Positions 48,382 to 60,900 of a DNA stretch of 64,000 bases are shown one piece after another; position 1 is the stretch's first letter; every line of letters starts with the position of its first letter. The DNA is from Nakamurella aerolata (lineage in GTDB: Bacteria > Actinomycetota > Actinomycetes > Mycobacteriales > Nakamurellaceae). A program made the translations under genes and the position numbers. The notes under the pieces are model-generated. The model was not told the DNA's origin and did no database searches. It saw nothing but the letters and a program-made list of their open reading frames with translations. Where the stretch lies: assembly GCF_013002705.1 (NCBI RefSeq), contig NZ_JABEND010000002.1, positions 186,001 to 250,000 of the forward strand. Reading direction: 5' to 3'.

Positions 48382-50111
48382 GCTGCCTCCTCCGCGGTGA
48401 GCTGGGACTGCACGATCTCGACGTAGGTGGCGCAGCCGGCCAGCAGCTCGTCGTGAGTGCCGGTGCCCACGACCCTGCCGTTCTCCAGCACGATGATCTG
48501 GTCGGCATCGACGATGGTCGAGACCCGTTGCGCCACCACAATCACGGTCGCGTGCGCCGAGATCGGCCGCAACGCCCGGCGCAGCCTGGCATCGGTCGCC
48601 ACGTCCAACGCCGAGAACGAATCGTCGAACAGGTACACCGGCGCCTGCTTCACCAACGCTCTGGCGATCGCCAGCCGCTGCCGCTGCCCGCCGGAGACAT
48701 TCGACCCGCCCTGGGCGACCGGGGCGTTCAGTCCCTCAGGCATCTCGGCAACGAAGTCCTTGGCCTGCGCGATCTCCAGTGCCCGCCACAGTTCTTCATC
48801 GGTGGCGTCCGGGTTTCCGTAGCGCAGATTACTGGCCACCGTCCCGGTGAACAGGAACGCCTTCTGCGGGATCAGCCCGATGCGTTCCCACAGCTGCGCC
48901 GGGTCGTACTCGCGGATGTCCAAGCCGTCCAACAACACTCGACCGCCAGTCACGTCGAACAGCCGCGGAATCAGCGACAACAACGTGGTCTTACCGGCAC
49001 CGGTGGACCCGACGATCGCCGTCATCCCGCCGGGGCGAGCAGTCAGGTTGATGTCCGACAACACCGGATCGTCGGCACCCGGGTAGGTGAACTCCACGTC
49101 CTGCAGCTGCACAACGCCGCGCGCCGGCGGCGCCGGCTGTGGGTTGGCCGGCGGCCGGACCGAGCTCTCGGTGTCCAGCACCTCTTGGATGCGCTCGGCG
49201 GAGACCGCGGCCCGCGGGATCATCGTCGACATGAACGTCGCCATCATCACGGCCATCAGAATCTGAATCAGATAGGAAAGGAAAGCGGTCAGCGAGCCGA
49301 CCTCGATTGCGCCGGAGTCGACCCGGTGCCCGCCGAACCACAGCACCGCCACCGACGAGGCGTTCAGGATCAGCATCACCACCGGGAACATCAACGCCAT
49401 CAGCCGCCCGACCCGCAGCGACACCTGGGTCAGCTCGTCGTTGGCCACCGCAAAGCGTTGCGTCTCTTGGGGTTCGCGGACAAACGCCCGCACCACCCTG
49501 ATACCGGTGATCTGCTCGCGCAGCACCCGGTTGACGTTGTCCAGCCGCTCCTGCATCTTGCGGAAGCTCGGCACCATGTTGATCACGATCAACGACAGCG
49601 CGCCGAGCAGGACCGGCACCGCCACCAGCAGCAGCCAGGAAAGGCCGGCGTCCTCGCGCAGCGCCATCACAATGCCGCCGATGCACATGATCGGCGCCAT
49701 CACCAGCAGCGTGAACGTCATCAGCACGACGGTCTGCACCTGGGTGACGTCGTTGGTGTTCCTGGTGATCAGGCTGGCCGGGGTGAATCGGCCCACCTCA
49801 CGGTCGGCGAAGGTACCGACCTTGTTGAACACCGACTGCCGCACGTCGCGGCCGAAGCCCATCGCCACCTGAGCGCCGTAGTACACCGCGGCAATGCTGC
49901 ACAGGATCTGCACAAGGGTGACCAGCAGCATCAGCCCCCCGAGGCTCCAGATCTTGCCGACATCGCCGCGGGCCACACCCTTGTCGATGATGTCGGCGTT
50001 CAGGCTGGGCAGGTACAGCGAGGCGATGGTCGCCACCAACTGCAGCAACAAGATCGCGCAGATCTTGCCGCGATAGGGACCAAGGTGACTGCGCAGTAGT
50101 CGCAACAACAT
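48378..50111 (-). CDS. ABC exporter half, degenerate Walker B subunit
   Basis: A 577-residue transporter half with six spans (about 15-300) and a nucleotide-binding domain: Walker A GSTGAGKTTLLSL, signature NVSGGQRQR (canonical), Walker B VYLFDDSFSALD, where Asp replaces the catalytic Glu. In heterodimeric exporters such as TM287/288 one ATP site is degenerate, made from just this Walker B and the non-canonical signature of the partner. The start at 50111 has AAAGG upstream. It probably follows tetR in the same transcript. Confidence 0.9.
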   Translation of the reverse strand: MLLRLLRSHLGPYRGKICAILLLQLVATIASLYLPSLNADIIDKGVARGDVGKIWSLGGLMLLVTLVQILCSIAAVYYGAQVAMGFGRDVRQSVFNKVGTFADREVGRFTPASLITRNTNDVTQVQTVVLMTFTLLVMAPIMCIGGIVMALREDAGLSWLLLVAVPVLLGALSLIVINMVPSFRKMQERLDNVNRVLREQITGIRVVRAFVREPQETQRFAVANDELTQVSLRVGRLMALMFPVVMLILNASSVAVLWFGGHRVDSGAIEVGSLTAFLSYLIQILMAVMMATFMSTMIPRAAVSAERIQEVLDTESSVRPPANPQPAPPARGVVQLQDVEFTYPGADDPVLSDINLTARPGGMTAIVGSTGAGKTTLLSLIPRLFDVTGGRVLLDGLDIREYDPAQLWERIGLIPQKAFLFTGTVASNLRYGNPDATDEELWRALEIAQAKDFVAEMPEGLNAPVAQGGSNVSGGQRQRLAIARALVKQAPVYLFDDSFSALDVATDARLRRALRPISAHATVIVVAQRVSTIVDADQIIVLENGRVVGTGTHDELLAGCATYVEIVQSQLTAEEAA

Positions 50112-50432
50112 CTCGTCTGGCCTTTCGGTGTGGGGTGCGGGTCGAGCTTGCCGCTCGGGCCGGCAGGTGGTCTGGCAGGACGGCCGGGGCGGCCGGGCCG
50201 GGCGGGGCGGCCGGGCCGGGCGGGGACGGCTGAGTCGGGTGGAATCGCTGGGTGGGGCGGGTCAGGACGGCTGGGTCGGGCGGCTAAGTGCGGGTCAGGG
50301 CGGCTGGGTCGGGCGGATTGGCTGGGTCGGTCAGTGCGGGCCAGGACGGCTGGGTCGGGCGGGACGGCCGGGCAAGTTCGGCTGGGTTGGCTGGGTGCGG
50401 CAGTCAGCCTGCCGCCTGCCGGTGCGGAAAGG
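50112..50432. other. G-rich repeat region between tetR and the ABC genes
   Basis: No gene. On the plus strand, units of the type GGCTGGGTCGGGCGG recur (50219-50400), with GGGCCGGGCGGGGC near 50180-50220. The transcript on the other strand would be C-rich. The repeats continue the Arg/Pro-coding repeats at the end of tetR, so the tail of tetR and this spacer may share an origin. Confidence 0.55.
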
Positions 50433-51290
50433 TCAAGGCGATTTCGCTGGGCGCGAGCGCCGCGGCCGGGACCCGCTCCCGGATTTCGCTGTCGGCCGGA
50501 CCGGCTGGTCCGGCTGGCCCGGCGGTCCCAATCGGCCCGGTGGGGGATCGCTGTCCGACTGCTCAGCCGCCTTCCGCGCCGGCCCGGCGCGCCCACGGTT
50601 CCGCGCCGATTCGGCGCGCCGAGAGTGCTGCGCCGGCTCGGAGCGCGCTGACTTCCGTGCCGGCTCGGAGCGCCCAGACTTCCGCGCCGGCTTGGTGCGG
50701 CCCGGGTTGTGCGCCGGCCCGGCGCACCCAGGATTCCGCGCGATGCCGTGCAGCAGCGTGGCAATGATCTCGTCGGAGCCGAGCGTCTGGCCCTCGTTGA
50801 TCAGCGGGTGCGTGCCGGCGAACGTCAGCAGATAGGTGATGTGCGCAGCGCTTTCCGGCGGCACCGCCAGCTCATCGGCGAACTCACCGAACAGGTCCCT
50901 GATGGCCGCGCCGGTGGGATCGGCTGCCGCCGAACCGGTCCACTCCGGCGGCATCCAGTGGGCGGCAATCACCAACTCGACAACACTGCGCACCCGCTCG
51001 CTGGTGATCTCCACCAGCCGGCGCACCATGTCGGCCAACTCAGTCTCCTGCCCTACCTCGCGCAGCGCCTCGGCGTACGGGGCGATGTCGGTCGCCCAGC
51101 GCACCGTGAACTCGATCAGTTCGCTCTTGCTGCCGAAGACCTTGAAGATGGTGCCCTCGGAGACGTCGGCGGCCGCGGCGATCTGTTTGGTGGTGACCGC
51201 AAGCCCGTGCCGCCGCAGCAGCGGCTCGGTCGCCCGCGCGAGCTGACGCCGGCGGTCATCCGGCTTCATCGGAGTGGCGCGAGGGGACAT
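50433..51290 (-). CDS. TetR-family regulator with long basic tail
   Basis: A 285-residue regulator. Helix-turn-helix: VTTKQIAAAADVSEGTIFKV (about 32-51), then the usual ligand-binding helical domain to about residue 195. The last 90 residues are repeats of the kind GRSEPARKSARSEPAQ, Arg/Ala/Pro/Ser-rich and absent from normal TetR proteins; they look like histone-like tails or recent repeat growth. Start ATG 51290 is favoured; ATG 51269 and GTG 51320 are alternatives. A palindrome at 51301-51324 is its likely operator. It should repress itself and the ABC exporter genes. Confidence 0.85.
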   Translation of the reverse strand: MSPRATPMKPDDRRRQLARATEPLLRRHGLAVTTKQIAAAADVSEGTIFKVFGSKSELIEFTVRWATDIAPYAEALREVGQETELADMVRRLVEITSERVRSVVELVIAAHWMPPEWTGSAAADPTGAAIRDLFGEFADELAVPPESAAHITYLLTFAGTHPLINEGQTLGSDEIIATLLHGIARNPGCAGPAHNPGRTKPARKSGRSEPARKSARSEPAQHSRRAESARNRGRAGPARKAAEQSDSDPPPGRLGPPGQPDQPVRPTAKSGSGSRPRRSRPAKSP

Positions 51291-51300
51291 GAGGACCAGC

Positions 51301-51324
51301 GTAAGTAAGTGAGCACTCACTCAC
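51301..51324. promoter_or_regulatory. TetR operator candidate
   Basis: GTAAGTAAGTGA and GCACTCACTCAC form a 24-bp palindrome with A/G alternation at four mirrored positions, built of tandem GTRAGT half sites. It lies 11 bp before the tetR start. Confidence 0.75.
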
Positions 51325-51412
51325 AAGCAAGGCCATGAGCTGCGGAAATGCCGCGGAATCCGCCGAGCAGCCCGAACCGCTCATTCCGCCGTTACGAGGC
51401 CGCCCGGCAACC

Positions 51413-51423
51413 TGTACTATACA
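51413..51423. promoter_or_regulatory. GntR autoregulatory site and -10 box
   Basis: TGTA-CTA-TACA is a perfect inverted repeat overlapping the -10-like TACTAT (51415-51420), 8 bases before the GntR ATG. This fits a leaderless, self-repressed gene. Confidence 0.55.
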
Positions 51424-51428
51424 AATCA

Positions 51429-53272
<1,844 letters not shown>

Positions 53273-53456
53273 CGGCGCCGCCGCCACGGTCGCTCACCTC
53301 CGATGTCTGAGCGTGACCATATCTGCGCTGTAGCTCGCCCGATGGAGCGGAATTGCGCATTCGGGTCTTGACGTCGGAGGTCTACGTGCCAGACGATCGG
53401 GCCACCCGACGGTCACCGACGACCGCCGGGTCCCGACGATCCAAAGTGGTGACGAC

Positions 53457-56400
53457 ATGCGCTTCGCTGCCCGCCCGACCCGCTCCCTGTCCCGCGCACT
53501 ACTGGCCGCCACCTCCGCCGTGGTGTTGGTCGCCGCCGGGCTCTCGGCCCTGCCCGCGCGGTCCGCGGCCGCTCCGGCCGAGCCTGCGGAGGCCGCCGCG
53601 ACGCCGACGCTGGAGCTGCTGCCGCGGCCCAGCTCGTGGCAGCCGGCCGACGGCAGCTTCCCGCTGAAATCGGGGATGCCGGTGCGCTACCTGAGCAGCC
53701 AGGCGCAGTCCGTCGCGGCGCCCGGTGTTCCGGCCGACGGCGACACCGGCGGCGTGCAGCAACGGGTCGCCGAGGTGGCCGGGCAGTTGGCCGCCGACGC
53801 CAAGGATGCCGATCGGCTGACGCTCAAGCCGCAACCGGTCGCGACCGCGGACGCCGAGGGTGCGGTGCTGCTGAAGCTGTCAGCCGACCCGGCCGAGCTG
53901 GGTCGCGAGGGATACCGCATCGACACCACCGGCAGCGGCATCACCGTCACCGCCCCGACCGGCACCGACCTGTACTACGCCACCCGCAGCCTGCTGCAGC
54001 TGATGAAGGGCTCAGGGGCGCCCATCCCGGCCGGCGTGATCACCGACCAGCCGGACCAGCGGATCCGGATGGTGCACATCGACGCCGCCCGGAAGTACTG
54101 GGAGCCAACGGCTCTGAAGGACCTGATCCGGCGGATGGCATACCAGAAGATGAACGCCCTGCAGCTGCACATCGCCGAGCCAGAGGGCTTTCGGCTCTAC
54201 GACCCGAAGTACCCGGGTCTGGCCGACCCGAAGTACTCCTACGACAAGAAGACCATCACCGACCTGGTGGAGTTCGCCAGGCTGCGTGGGGTCGACATCA
54301 TCCCGGGATTCGAGTTCCCCGGGCACGCCACCGCGATCTCCGACTACTTCAAGGTCGGCATCGCCGATGGCCCCAATGCCTGTGGCCAGCAGTACATCTA
54401 CGGCTGGGTGACACCGAACTTCGCCATCGACATGACCTCGCCGAAGGCCAGGCAGGTCAGCGACGAGGTGATCCGCACCTTCGCATCGTGGTTCCCGAGC
54501 AAGTACGTGCACCTCGGTGGCGACGAGCTGCCGCCCAGCGTCGGGAACTGCCCGCGGATCAAGGACTATGTGGCCAACGATCCCAAGCTGGACACCTTCG
54601 GCGACCTGGTGCTGGACTACCTCAACGGTCTCAACGGCACCGTCAACGATCTCGGCAAGACCTCCATCATCTACAACGGCTTCGAGAACGACCCGGCCCC
54701 GCGGGTGCAGCTCGACAAGAACGTGGTGGTGATGAACTGGACCGGCGAGAACCCCATCAACAACCCGGCTTTCAACGGCCACCAGATCATCGACACGCCA
54801 AGCTTCGCCTACCTGACGCCGAACCAGTACCACCACCTGATTCCCGACACCAAGAAGATCGCCGAGACCTGGCAACCTCCGGTCGACGACCCGCGCTACC
54901 TTGGCTCAGGGGTGTCGGCGTGGGCCGACTACAACATGTGGGCCTCCGACGAGTTCTTCGAGAACCTGCTGGCACCTGGCCGCACGGTGATGGCCGACCG
55001 GACCTGGCGCAACACCCCGGCACCGGGCGGCGCCGCGGCCGTGCAGGCGCTGGCGGACCAGCTCCCACCGGCGCCGGGACTGACCGGTTTCCCGCCGCAG
55101 CAACGGGTGGGCCCGGCAAAGCCGTTGAGCAGCTACGACTTCGAGCCCGCCGAGTCCCCGCAGGGTTGGCACCAGGGCGCGCCGGACGGGATTGTCGCGC
55201 CGCTGCTGGACGCCACCGGTCGGGCCAACGGCTCCAGCTACATCATCAACGTGCCGGAAAGCGTCGACGGCCTCACCGGCAAGGCCTGGCGCTTCGACAA
55301 CGACGGCGACGGAGTCGGTTTCGGGCACGTGGATCTGGCCCAGTCATGGACCGCGTCGGTGTGGTTCGCGCCCAGCCAGCTCCGCGAGGGCGCCGTGCTC
55401 TACAACTCCGAGGCCCGCTCGATCGCCGTCGACGCCGGCGGTGTCACCTTCACCGACCGGACCGACCCCGAGGCGGTCAGCACGTTCAGCGTGCCGGCGA
55501 AGCTCACCGCCAGCCGGTGGAACTTCTTGAGCATCGTCGCCGACCGCACCAGCACAACGGTATACGTCAACGGTGTGGAGTCGGCCGAGGTGCGGCAGAG
55601 CATGCCGCTGCCGCGCGGTTCGATCGGCCGCAAGGGCGCTCCCGGCATCAGGGGTGACCTCGACAACCTGACCATCTACGACGCGGCACTGCCCGGCAAC
55701 ATGATCAAGAAGCTGTACGACAAGGACTCCCAGGCGGGCAAGGACTATCAGCCGACGGTGGCCTCGCTGAACAGCCACCCGACACCGGACTGGTTCAACA
55801 ACGACAAGTTCGGCATCTTCATCCACTGGGGCGCCTACTCGGTGCCGGCCTGGGGACCGCGCGGCTCCTACGCCGAGTGGTATTGGAACTACTTGAACAA
55901 CCCCGGCAGTCCGACCAACACCTACCACAAGCAGACCTACGGCGTTGACTTCCCGTACGACCGCTTCGCCCAGGAGTGGGATCCGAGCAAGTTCGACCCG
56001 TCTGCCTGGGTTCAGCTTTTCAAGGACGCCGGCGCCAAATACTTCGTGTTGACCAGCAAACACCATGAGGGCGTTGCCCTTTTCGACTCCAAGGTGAGTG
56101 AGCGCGACACCGTCGCGATGGGGCCGGGGCGTGACCTGGCGAAGGAACTGTTCGACGCGGCGCGCGCCGAGAGCGATCTCAAGGCCGGCTTCTACTACTC
56201 GCTCTACGAGTGGTTCAACCCGCAGTACACCGGTAAGCCGGCCACCAATCCCTATACCGGGCAACCGGTTCCGTACACCGGCGGCCAGACCAGCGGCGAC
56301 TACGTGCAGGACTACATGAAGCCGCAGATGGAAGAGCTGATCAAGCAATACGACCCGGACATCCTGTGGTGCGACGGGCAGTGGGACAAGCCGGCCTCGT

Positions 56401-57875
56401 ACTGGGACACCGCGCCGGTCATCGCCGACTTCTACAACCAGGCTAAGAACCGTCCCGAGCCCAAGAAGGTGGCGGTCGCCAACCGCTGCAAGATCCAGAC
56501 CGGCGAGCTCGACTCCAAGGAGCTGGACTTCCAGACGCCCGAGTACACCGTCAAGGACGACATCGACCCGAACAAGTGGGAAGCCAGCCGCGGAATCGCA
56601 CACTCCTACGGGTACAACCAGAATGAGCCGGAGGAGGATTACCTCACCACCGACGAACTTGTCGACTCGCTGGCCGACATCGTGTCCAAGAACGGAAACC
56701 TGTTGCTGGACATCGGTCCTCGCGCCGACGGCACCATCCCCGAGCTGCAGCAGCAGCGGCTGCGCGAGATCGGTCAGTGGCTGAACATCAACGGCGAAGC
56801 CATCTACGGCACCACCTACTTCAACAGGGCCGAGGAGCCGGCGTCGGACGTGCCGGTGCGGTACACCGTCAAAGACGGTGACCTGTATGCGATTGCACTG
56901 GACTGGCCGGGCCGCACCTTGACCTTGGGCTCCGACCTGCCGATCCAGCGCGACTCCAAGGTCACCCTGCTCGGCAGCGATGGGACGGCGCTGCCGTGGA
57001 AGCGAGATGCCAACGGGCGCATGGTGATCACCATGCCCGCTGCCGGCGAGAAGGCCACCACCAGCCGCAACGCCTTCGCCTTCAAGATCAGCACCAGCGG
57101 CGTGCGCAGCCTGCCGCGGGTGTGGGTGGACCCGGTGACGCCGGCCGAACCCGGCGGCAGCACCACCGCAACCATCACCGTCACCAACACCAGCCAGACC
57201 GCACCGCTGGCAGCGGCGCGGATCACCCTCGACGTTCCGGCCGGCTGGCAGGCGTCGACCACCAGCATTCAGGTGCCGGCGCTGGCCGGTGGGCAGAGCC
57301 GCAGCTTCCGGGTGACGCTGACCGCCACCGCCGACGCCGTCACCCCGGCGACCTTGGGAGTCAAGCTGGTCTCCGGCCGGTCCAGCGCGGCGGTTGACGT
57401 TCCGCTTGCGGTGAAGCTGCCGAACCTCGCGTTGAACAAGCCGGCAACCCAGAAGAGCACCGCGTGGGGCGCGCCGGCCGCCCGCGCGGTGGACGGCAAC
57501 ACCAACGGGGCGTTCGGCGCCGGCTCGGTGACGCACACCGCCGAGCCGGAGTCGCAGGCCTGGTGGCAGGTGGACCTCGGCAAGAGCCAGCCCATCGGCT
57601 CGGTGGACGTCTACAACCGCACCGACTGCTGCTCCGAGCGGCTCAGCAACTATTGGGTGATGACCTCCGACCAGCCGTTCACCAGCGACTCGCTCGAGCA
57701 GACCCGCACCGCAGCCGGCGTCACCGCCGTCAAGGTCACGGCGCAGGCCGGCACGCCGTCCACCGTCGCGCTGCCGAAGGGGACCAGCGGCCGCTACCTG
57801 CGGATCCAGCTGGAGTCCGGCAGCAACCCGCTGTCGCTGGCCGAGGTGGAGGTGTTCGGCACCAGCGGGGGCTGA
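53457..57875 (+). CDS. Secreted bifunctional GH20-GH29 glycosidase with LamG, NEW3 and F5/8C
   Basis: A 1472-residue exoenzyme. Signal peptide 1-40. Then a GH20 unit: an alpha/beta lead domain and a barrel with IRMVHIDAARKYW, LQLHIAEPEGFRL, IIPGFEFPGHA and LGGDELPP, whose D356-E357 is the catalytic pair. A LamG/concanavalin-like domain (about 555-760) follows, then a GH29 fucosidase barrel (about 770-1115) with FGIFIHWGAYSVPAWGPRGS, LTSKHHEG and nucleophile D973 in LWCDGQW; a C-terminal beta domain; a NEW3 domain (about 1220-1295; TATITVTNTSQTAPL); and an F5/8 type C carbohydrate-binding domain (about 1323-1470; AWWQVDLG). GH20 removes beta-linked N-acetylhexosamine and GH29 removes alpha-L-fucose. 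No neighbour gene shares the pathway. Confidence 0.9.
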   Translation: MRFAARPTRSLSRALLAATSAVVLVAAGLSALPARSAAAPAEPAEAAATPTLELLPRPSSWQPADGSFPLKSGMPVRYLSSQAQSVAAPGVPADGDTGGVQQRVAEVAGQLAADAKDADRLTLKPQPVATADAEGAVLLKLSADPAELGREGYRIDTTGSGITVTAPTGTDLYYATRSLLQLMKGSGAPIPAGVITDQPDQRIRMVHIDAARKYWEPTALKDLIRRMAYQKMNALQLHIAEPEGFRLYDPKYPGLADPKYSYDKKTITDLVEFARLRGVDIIPGFEFPGHATAISDYFKVGIADGPNACGQQYIYGWVTPNFAIDMTSPKARQVSDEVIRTFASWFPSKYVHLGGDELPPSVGNCPRIKDYVANDPKLDTFGDLVLDYLNGLNGTVNDLGKTSIIYNGFENDPAPRVQLDKNVVVMNWTGENPINNPAFNGHQIIDTPSFAYLTPNQYHHLIPDTKKIAETWQPPVDDPRYLGSGVSAWADYNMWASDEFFENLLAPGRTVMADRTWRNTPAPGGAAAVQALADQLPPAPGLTGFPPQQRVGPAKPLSSYDFEPAESPQGWHQGAPDGIVAPLLDATGRANGSSYIINVPESVDGLTGKAWRFDNDGDGVGFGHVDLAQSWTASVWFAPSQLREGAVLYNSEARSIAVDAGGVTFTDRTDPEAVSTFSVPAKLTASRWNFLSIVADRTSTTVYVNGVESAEVRQSMPLPRGSIGRKGAPGIRGDLDNLTIYDAALPGNMIKKLYDKDSQAGKDYQPTVASLNSHPTPDWFNNDKFGIFIHWGAYSVPAWGPRGSYAEWYWNYLNNPGSPTNTYHKQTYGVDFPYDRFAQEWDPSKFDPSAWVQLFKDAGAKYFVLTSKHHEGVALFDSKVSERDTVAMGPGRDLAKELFDAARAESDLKAGFYYSLYEWFNPQYTGKPATNPYTGQPVPYTGGQTSGDYVQDYMKPQMEELIKQYDPDILWCDGQWDKPASYWDTAPVIADFYNQAKNRPEPKKVAVANRCKIQTGELDSKELDFQTPEYTVKDDIDPNKWEASRGIAHSYGYNQNEPEEDYLTTDELVDSLADIVSKNGNLLLDIGPRADGTIPELQQQRLREIGQWLNINGEAIYGTTYFNRAEEPASDVPVRYTVKDGDLYAIALDWPGRTLTLGSDLPIQRDSKVTLLGSDGTALPWKRDANGRMVITMPAAGEKATTSRNAFAFKISTSGVRSLPRVWVDPVTPAEPGGSTTATITVTNTSQTAPLAAARITLDVPAGWQASTTSIQVPALAGGQSRSFRVTLTATADAVTPATLGVKLVSGRSSAAVDVPLAVKLPNLALNKPATQKSTAWGAPAARAVDGNTNGAFGAGSVTHTAEPESQAWWQVDLGKSQPIGSVDVYNRTDCCSERLSNYWVMTSDQPFTSDSLEQTRTAAGVTAVKVTAQAGTPSTVALPKGTSGRYLRIQLESGSNPLSLAEVEVFGTSGG

Positions 57876-57960
57876 CCCCCGGCGTGGCCGCCCGGGCGAT
57901 CGGGTGGGCCTGCCGATCGCAGACCAGCCCGCTGTCGGTGTCGGCGCGCACAATGGTTCG

Positions 57961-60900
57961 GTGAGCAAACGCGCCAACCGGACGAGCGCGGGCTCGGCCG
58001 ACCCGTTGGCGCGGTTCTCGCCGCTGGTGCGGCAGTGGTTCGGGCAGGCGTTCGCCGAGCCGACCGCGGCGCAGGCCGGCGCCTGGGACGCGATCGGCAA
58101 GGGCGAGCACACCCTGGTGGTGGCTCCCACCGGCTCCGGCAAGACCCTGGCCGCCTTCCTGTCGGCGATCGACCGGATCGTCACCCGGCCGGAGCCGCCC
58201 AGCGATCCGCACCATCGCTGCGGCGTCATCTACCTTTCGCCGATCAAGGCGCTCGCGGTCGATGTGGAACGCAACCTGCGCTCGCCGCTGGCCGGGCTCG
58301 CCGGCCTGGCCAGGGCGCAGGGCGGCAGCGTGCCGGACGTCACCGTCGCGGTGCGGTCCGGCGACACTCCGGCGGCCGACCGCCGCGACTTCGCGCGCAA
58401 CGGCGCCGACATCCTCATCACCACCCCTGAGTCGCTGTTCCTGCTGCTGACCAGCCAGGCGCGGGAGATGTTCGCCGGCGTGCACACGGTGATCGTCGAC
58501 GAGGTGCATTCCATCGCCGGCAGCAAACGCGGTGCGCACCTTGCTGTCTCGCTCGACCGGTTGGATGCGCTGCTGGAGCGGCCGGCGCAGCGGATCGGCC
58601 TGTCCGCGACGGTGCGCCCGGTGGAAGAAGCGGCGCGGTTCCTGGCCGGCGGCCGGCCGGTCACCACCGTCGCCCCGCCGGCCCGCAAGGTGATCAACCT
58701 CGACGTCACCGTCCCGGTGGAGGACATGACGGCGCTCGGCCAGGTCAGCGCCACCGATCCTGACCTGTCCGGCGCCGCTGCCGGCGACCCGCGCCGCAGC
58801 AGCATCTGGCCGCACGTCGAGGAGCAGGTGGTCGACCTGATCACCGCGCACCGGTCGACCATCGTGTTCGCCAACTCCCGGCGGCTGGCGGAGCGGCTCA
58901 CCGCAAGGATCAACGAGATCCACGCAGAGCGCACCGGCGAGTTCGATCCGCAGGCCGCCCGCGACGCCAAGCCACCCGCGCAGCTGATGGCCCAGTCCGA
59001 CCGCAGCCACGGCACCGCCGCGGTGCTCGCCAAGGCTCATCACGGGTCGGTGTCGCACCAGCAGCGCGCCGTCATCGAGGACGAGCTCAAGCAGGGCGTG
59101 CTGCCCGCGGTGGTGGCCACCTCGTCGCTGGAACTCGGCATCGACATGGGTGCGGTCGACCTCGTCATCCAGGTGGAAGCCCCGCCGAGCGTTGCCGGCG
59201 GCCTGCAGCGCATCGGCCGGGCCGGGCATCAGGTCGGCGCCCCCAGCCACGGTGTGCTGTTCCCCAAGTTCCGAGGCGATCTGCTGGCCAGCGCGGTGGT
59301 TGCCGAACGGATGCTGGGCGGAGAGATCGAGCAGCTGCGCATCCCCTCGCTGCCACTGGACGTACTGGCCCAGCAGATCGTCGCGATCATCGCGATGGAC
59401 TCGCTGACGGTGCCCGAACTGCAGGCCCTGCTGCGCCGGTCGGCGCCGTACGCCACCCTCGGCCGCGGCGCGCTGGACGCGGTGCTGGACATGCTGTCCG
59501 GCCGCTACCCCAGCGAGGAGTTCGGCGAGCTGCGACCCCGGCTGGTCTGGGACAGGGCCACCGACCGGCTCACCGCCAGGCGCAACGCGCAGACGCTGGC
59601 CGTCACCTCCGGCGGGACCATTCCCGATCGCGGCCTTTTCGGGGTGTTCTTGGCGACCGAGGGTCAGGGCAGCGGGGGAGCCGGCCGCCGGGTCGGCGAG
59701 CTGGACGAGGAAATGGTCTACGAGTCGCGGGTCGGCGACGTGTTCGCGCTCGGCAGCTCGAGCTGGCGGATTGTCGAGATCACCCACGACAGGGTGCTGG
59801 TGCTGCCGGCCAGCGGTCTGCCCGGCCGGCTGCCGTTCTGGAAGGGCGACACGCTGGGCCGGCCCGCCGAACTCGGTACGGCGCACGGGGCGTTCGTCCG
59901 GGAGCTGGCGACGGCATCGCAAACGCAGGCGCAGCAACGGCTTTCCGGTATCGGCCTTGACGGCAACGCCAGCGCCAACCTGCTCGAGTACCTGAGCGCC
60001 CAGACCGAAGCCACCGGTGTGCTGCCGGACGAGAAAACCATTGTGCTGGAACGGTTTCGGGACGAGCTGGGCGATTGGCGGGTCGTTCTGCACTCGCCGT
60101 ACGGCGCTGCCGTGCATGCGCCGTGGGCGCTGGTGCTGGCGGCCAGGCTGCGGGAACGCTTCGGGGTGGACGTCTCCGCCATGCACGCCGACGACGGCAT
60201 TGTGCTGCGGCTGCCCGATCTCGGCGGCGACGACGACGCCGACCCACTCGCCGAGCTGCCTGAGCTGATCACCCTCGACCCCGGCACCGTCACCGCAGAG
60301 GTCACCGAGCAGATCGGCGGCAGCGCGGTATTCGCGGCCCGCTTCCGGGAGTGCGCCGCACGGGCATTGTTGTTGCCGCGCCGCCAGATCGGGGCGCGGC
60401 AGCCGCTGTGGCAGCAGCGGCTGCGGGCCACGGCGCTGCTCGAGGTGGCCAGCAGGTACCCGAGCTTCCCGATCGTCGCCGAGGCGGTGCGGGAATGCCT
60501 GCAGGACGTTTTCGATGTGCCGGCGCTGGTGGCAGTGCAGCGCGGCCTGGCCGACCGGTCGGTGCGGCTGGTGCCGGTGCAGACCCCGGCGCCGAGCCCG
60601 TTCGCGTCGTCGCTGCTGTTCGGCTACGTCGCGCAGTTCATCTACGACGGCGACTCGCCGCTGGCCGAGCGCCGGGCCGCCGCGCTCACCCTCGACCCCG
60701 ACCTGCTCGCCGAACTGCTCGGCGGCGCCGATGCCCCGGTGCTGTCCGACCTGCTCGACGCCGACACCGTTACCGAGACCGAGCGCGGGCTGCAGCGGCT
60801 CACCCCGGAGCGCAAGGCCCGCTCCGACGACGACATTGCCGATCTGCTAAGGATTCTCGGCCCGTTGACCGCGGCCGAGATCGCCGAGCGCAGCGTCGAT

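Noticed and set aside
47766-50099. A 777-residue plus-strand frame
   Set aside because: It is antisense to both ABC transporter genes, whose Walker and signature motifs are intact.
55344-60186. Very long minus-strand frames (961 and 816 residues)
   Set aside because: They are shadows of the glycosidase and lhr genes, low in recognisable motifs and with Arg/Gly/His-rich composition typical of antisense frames.
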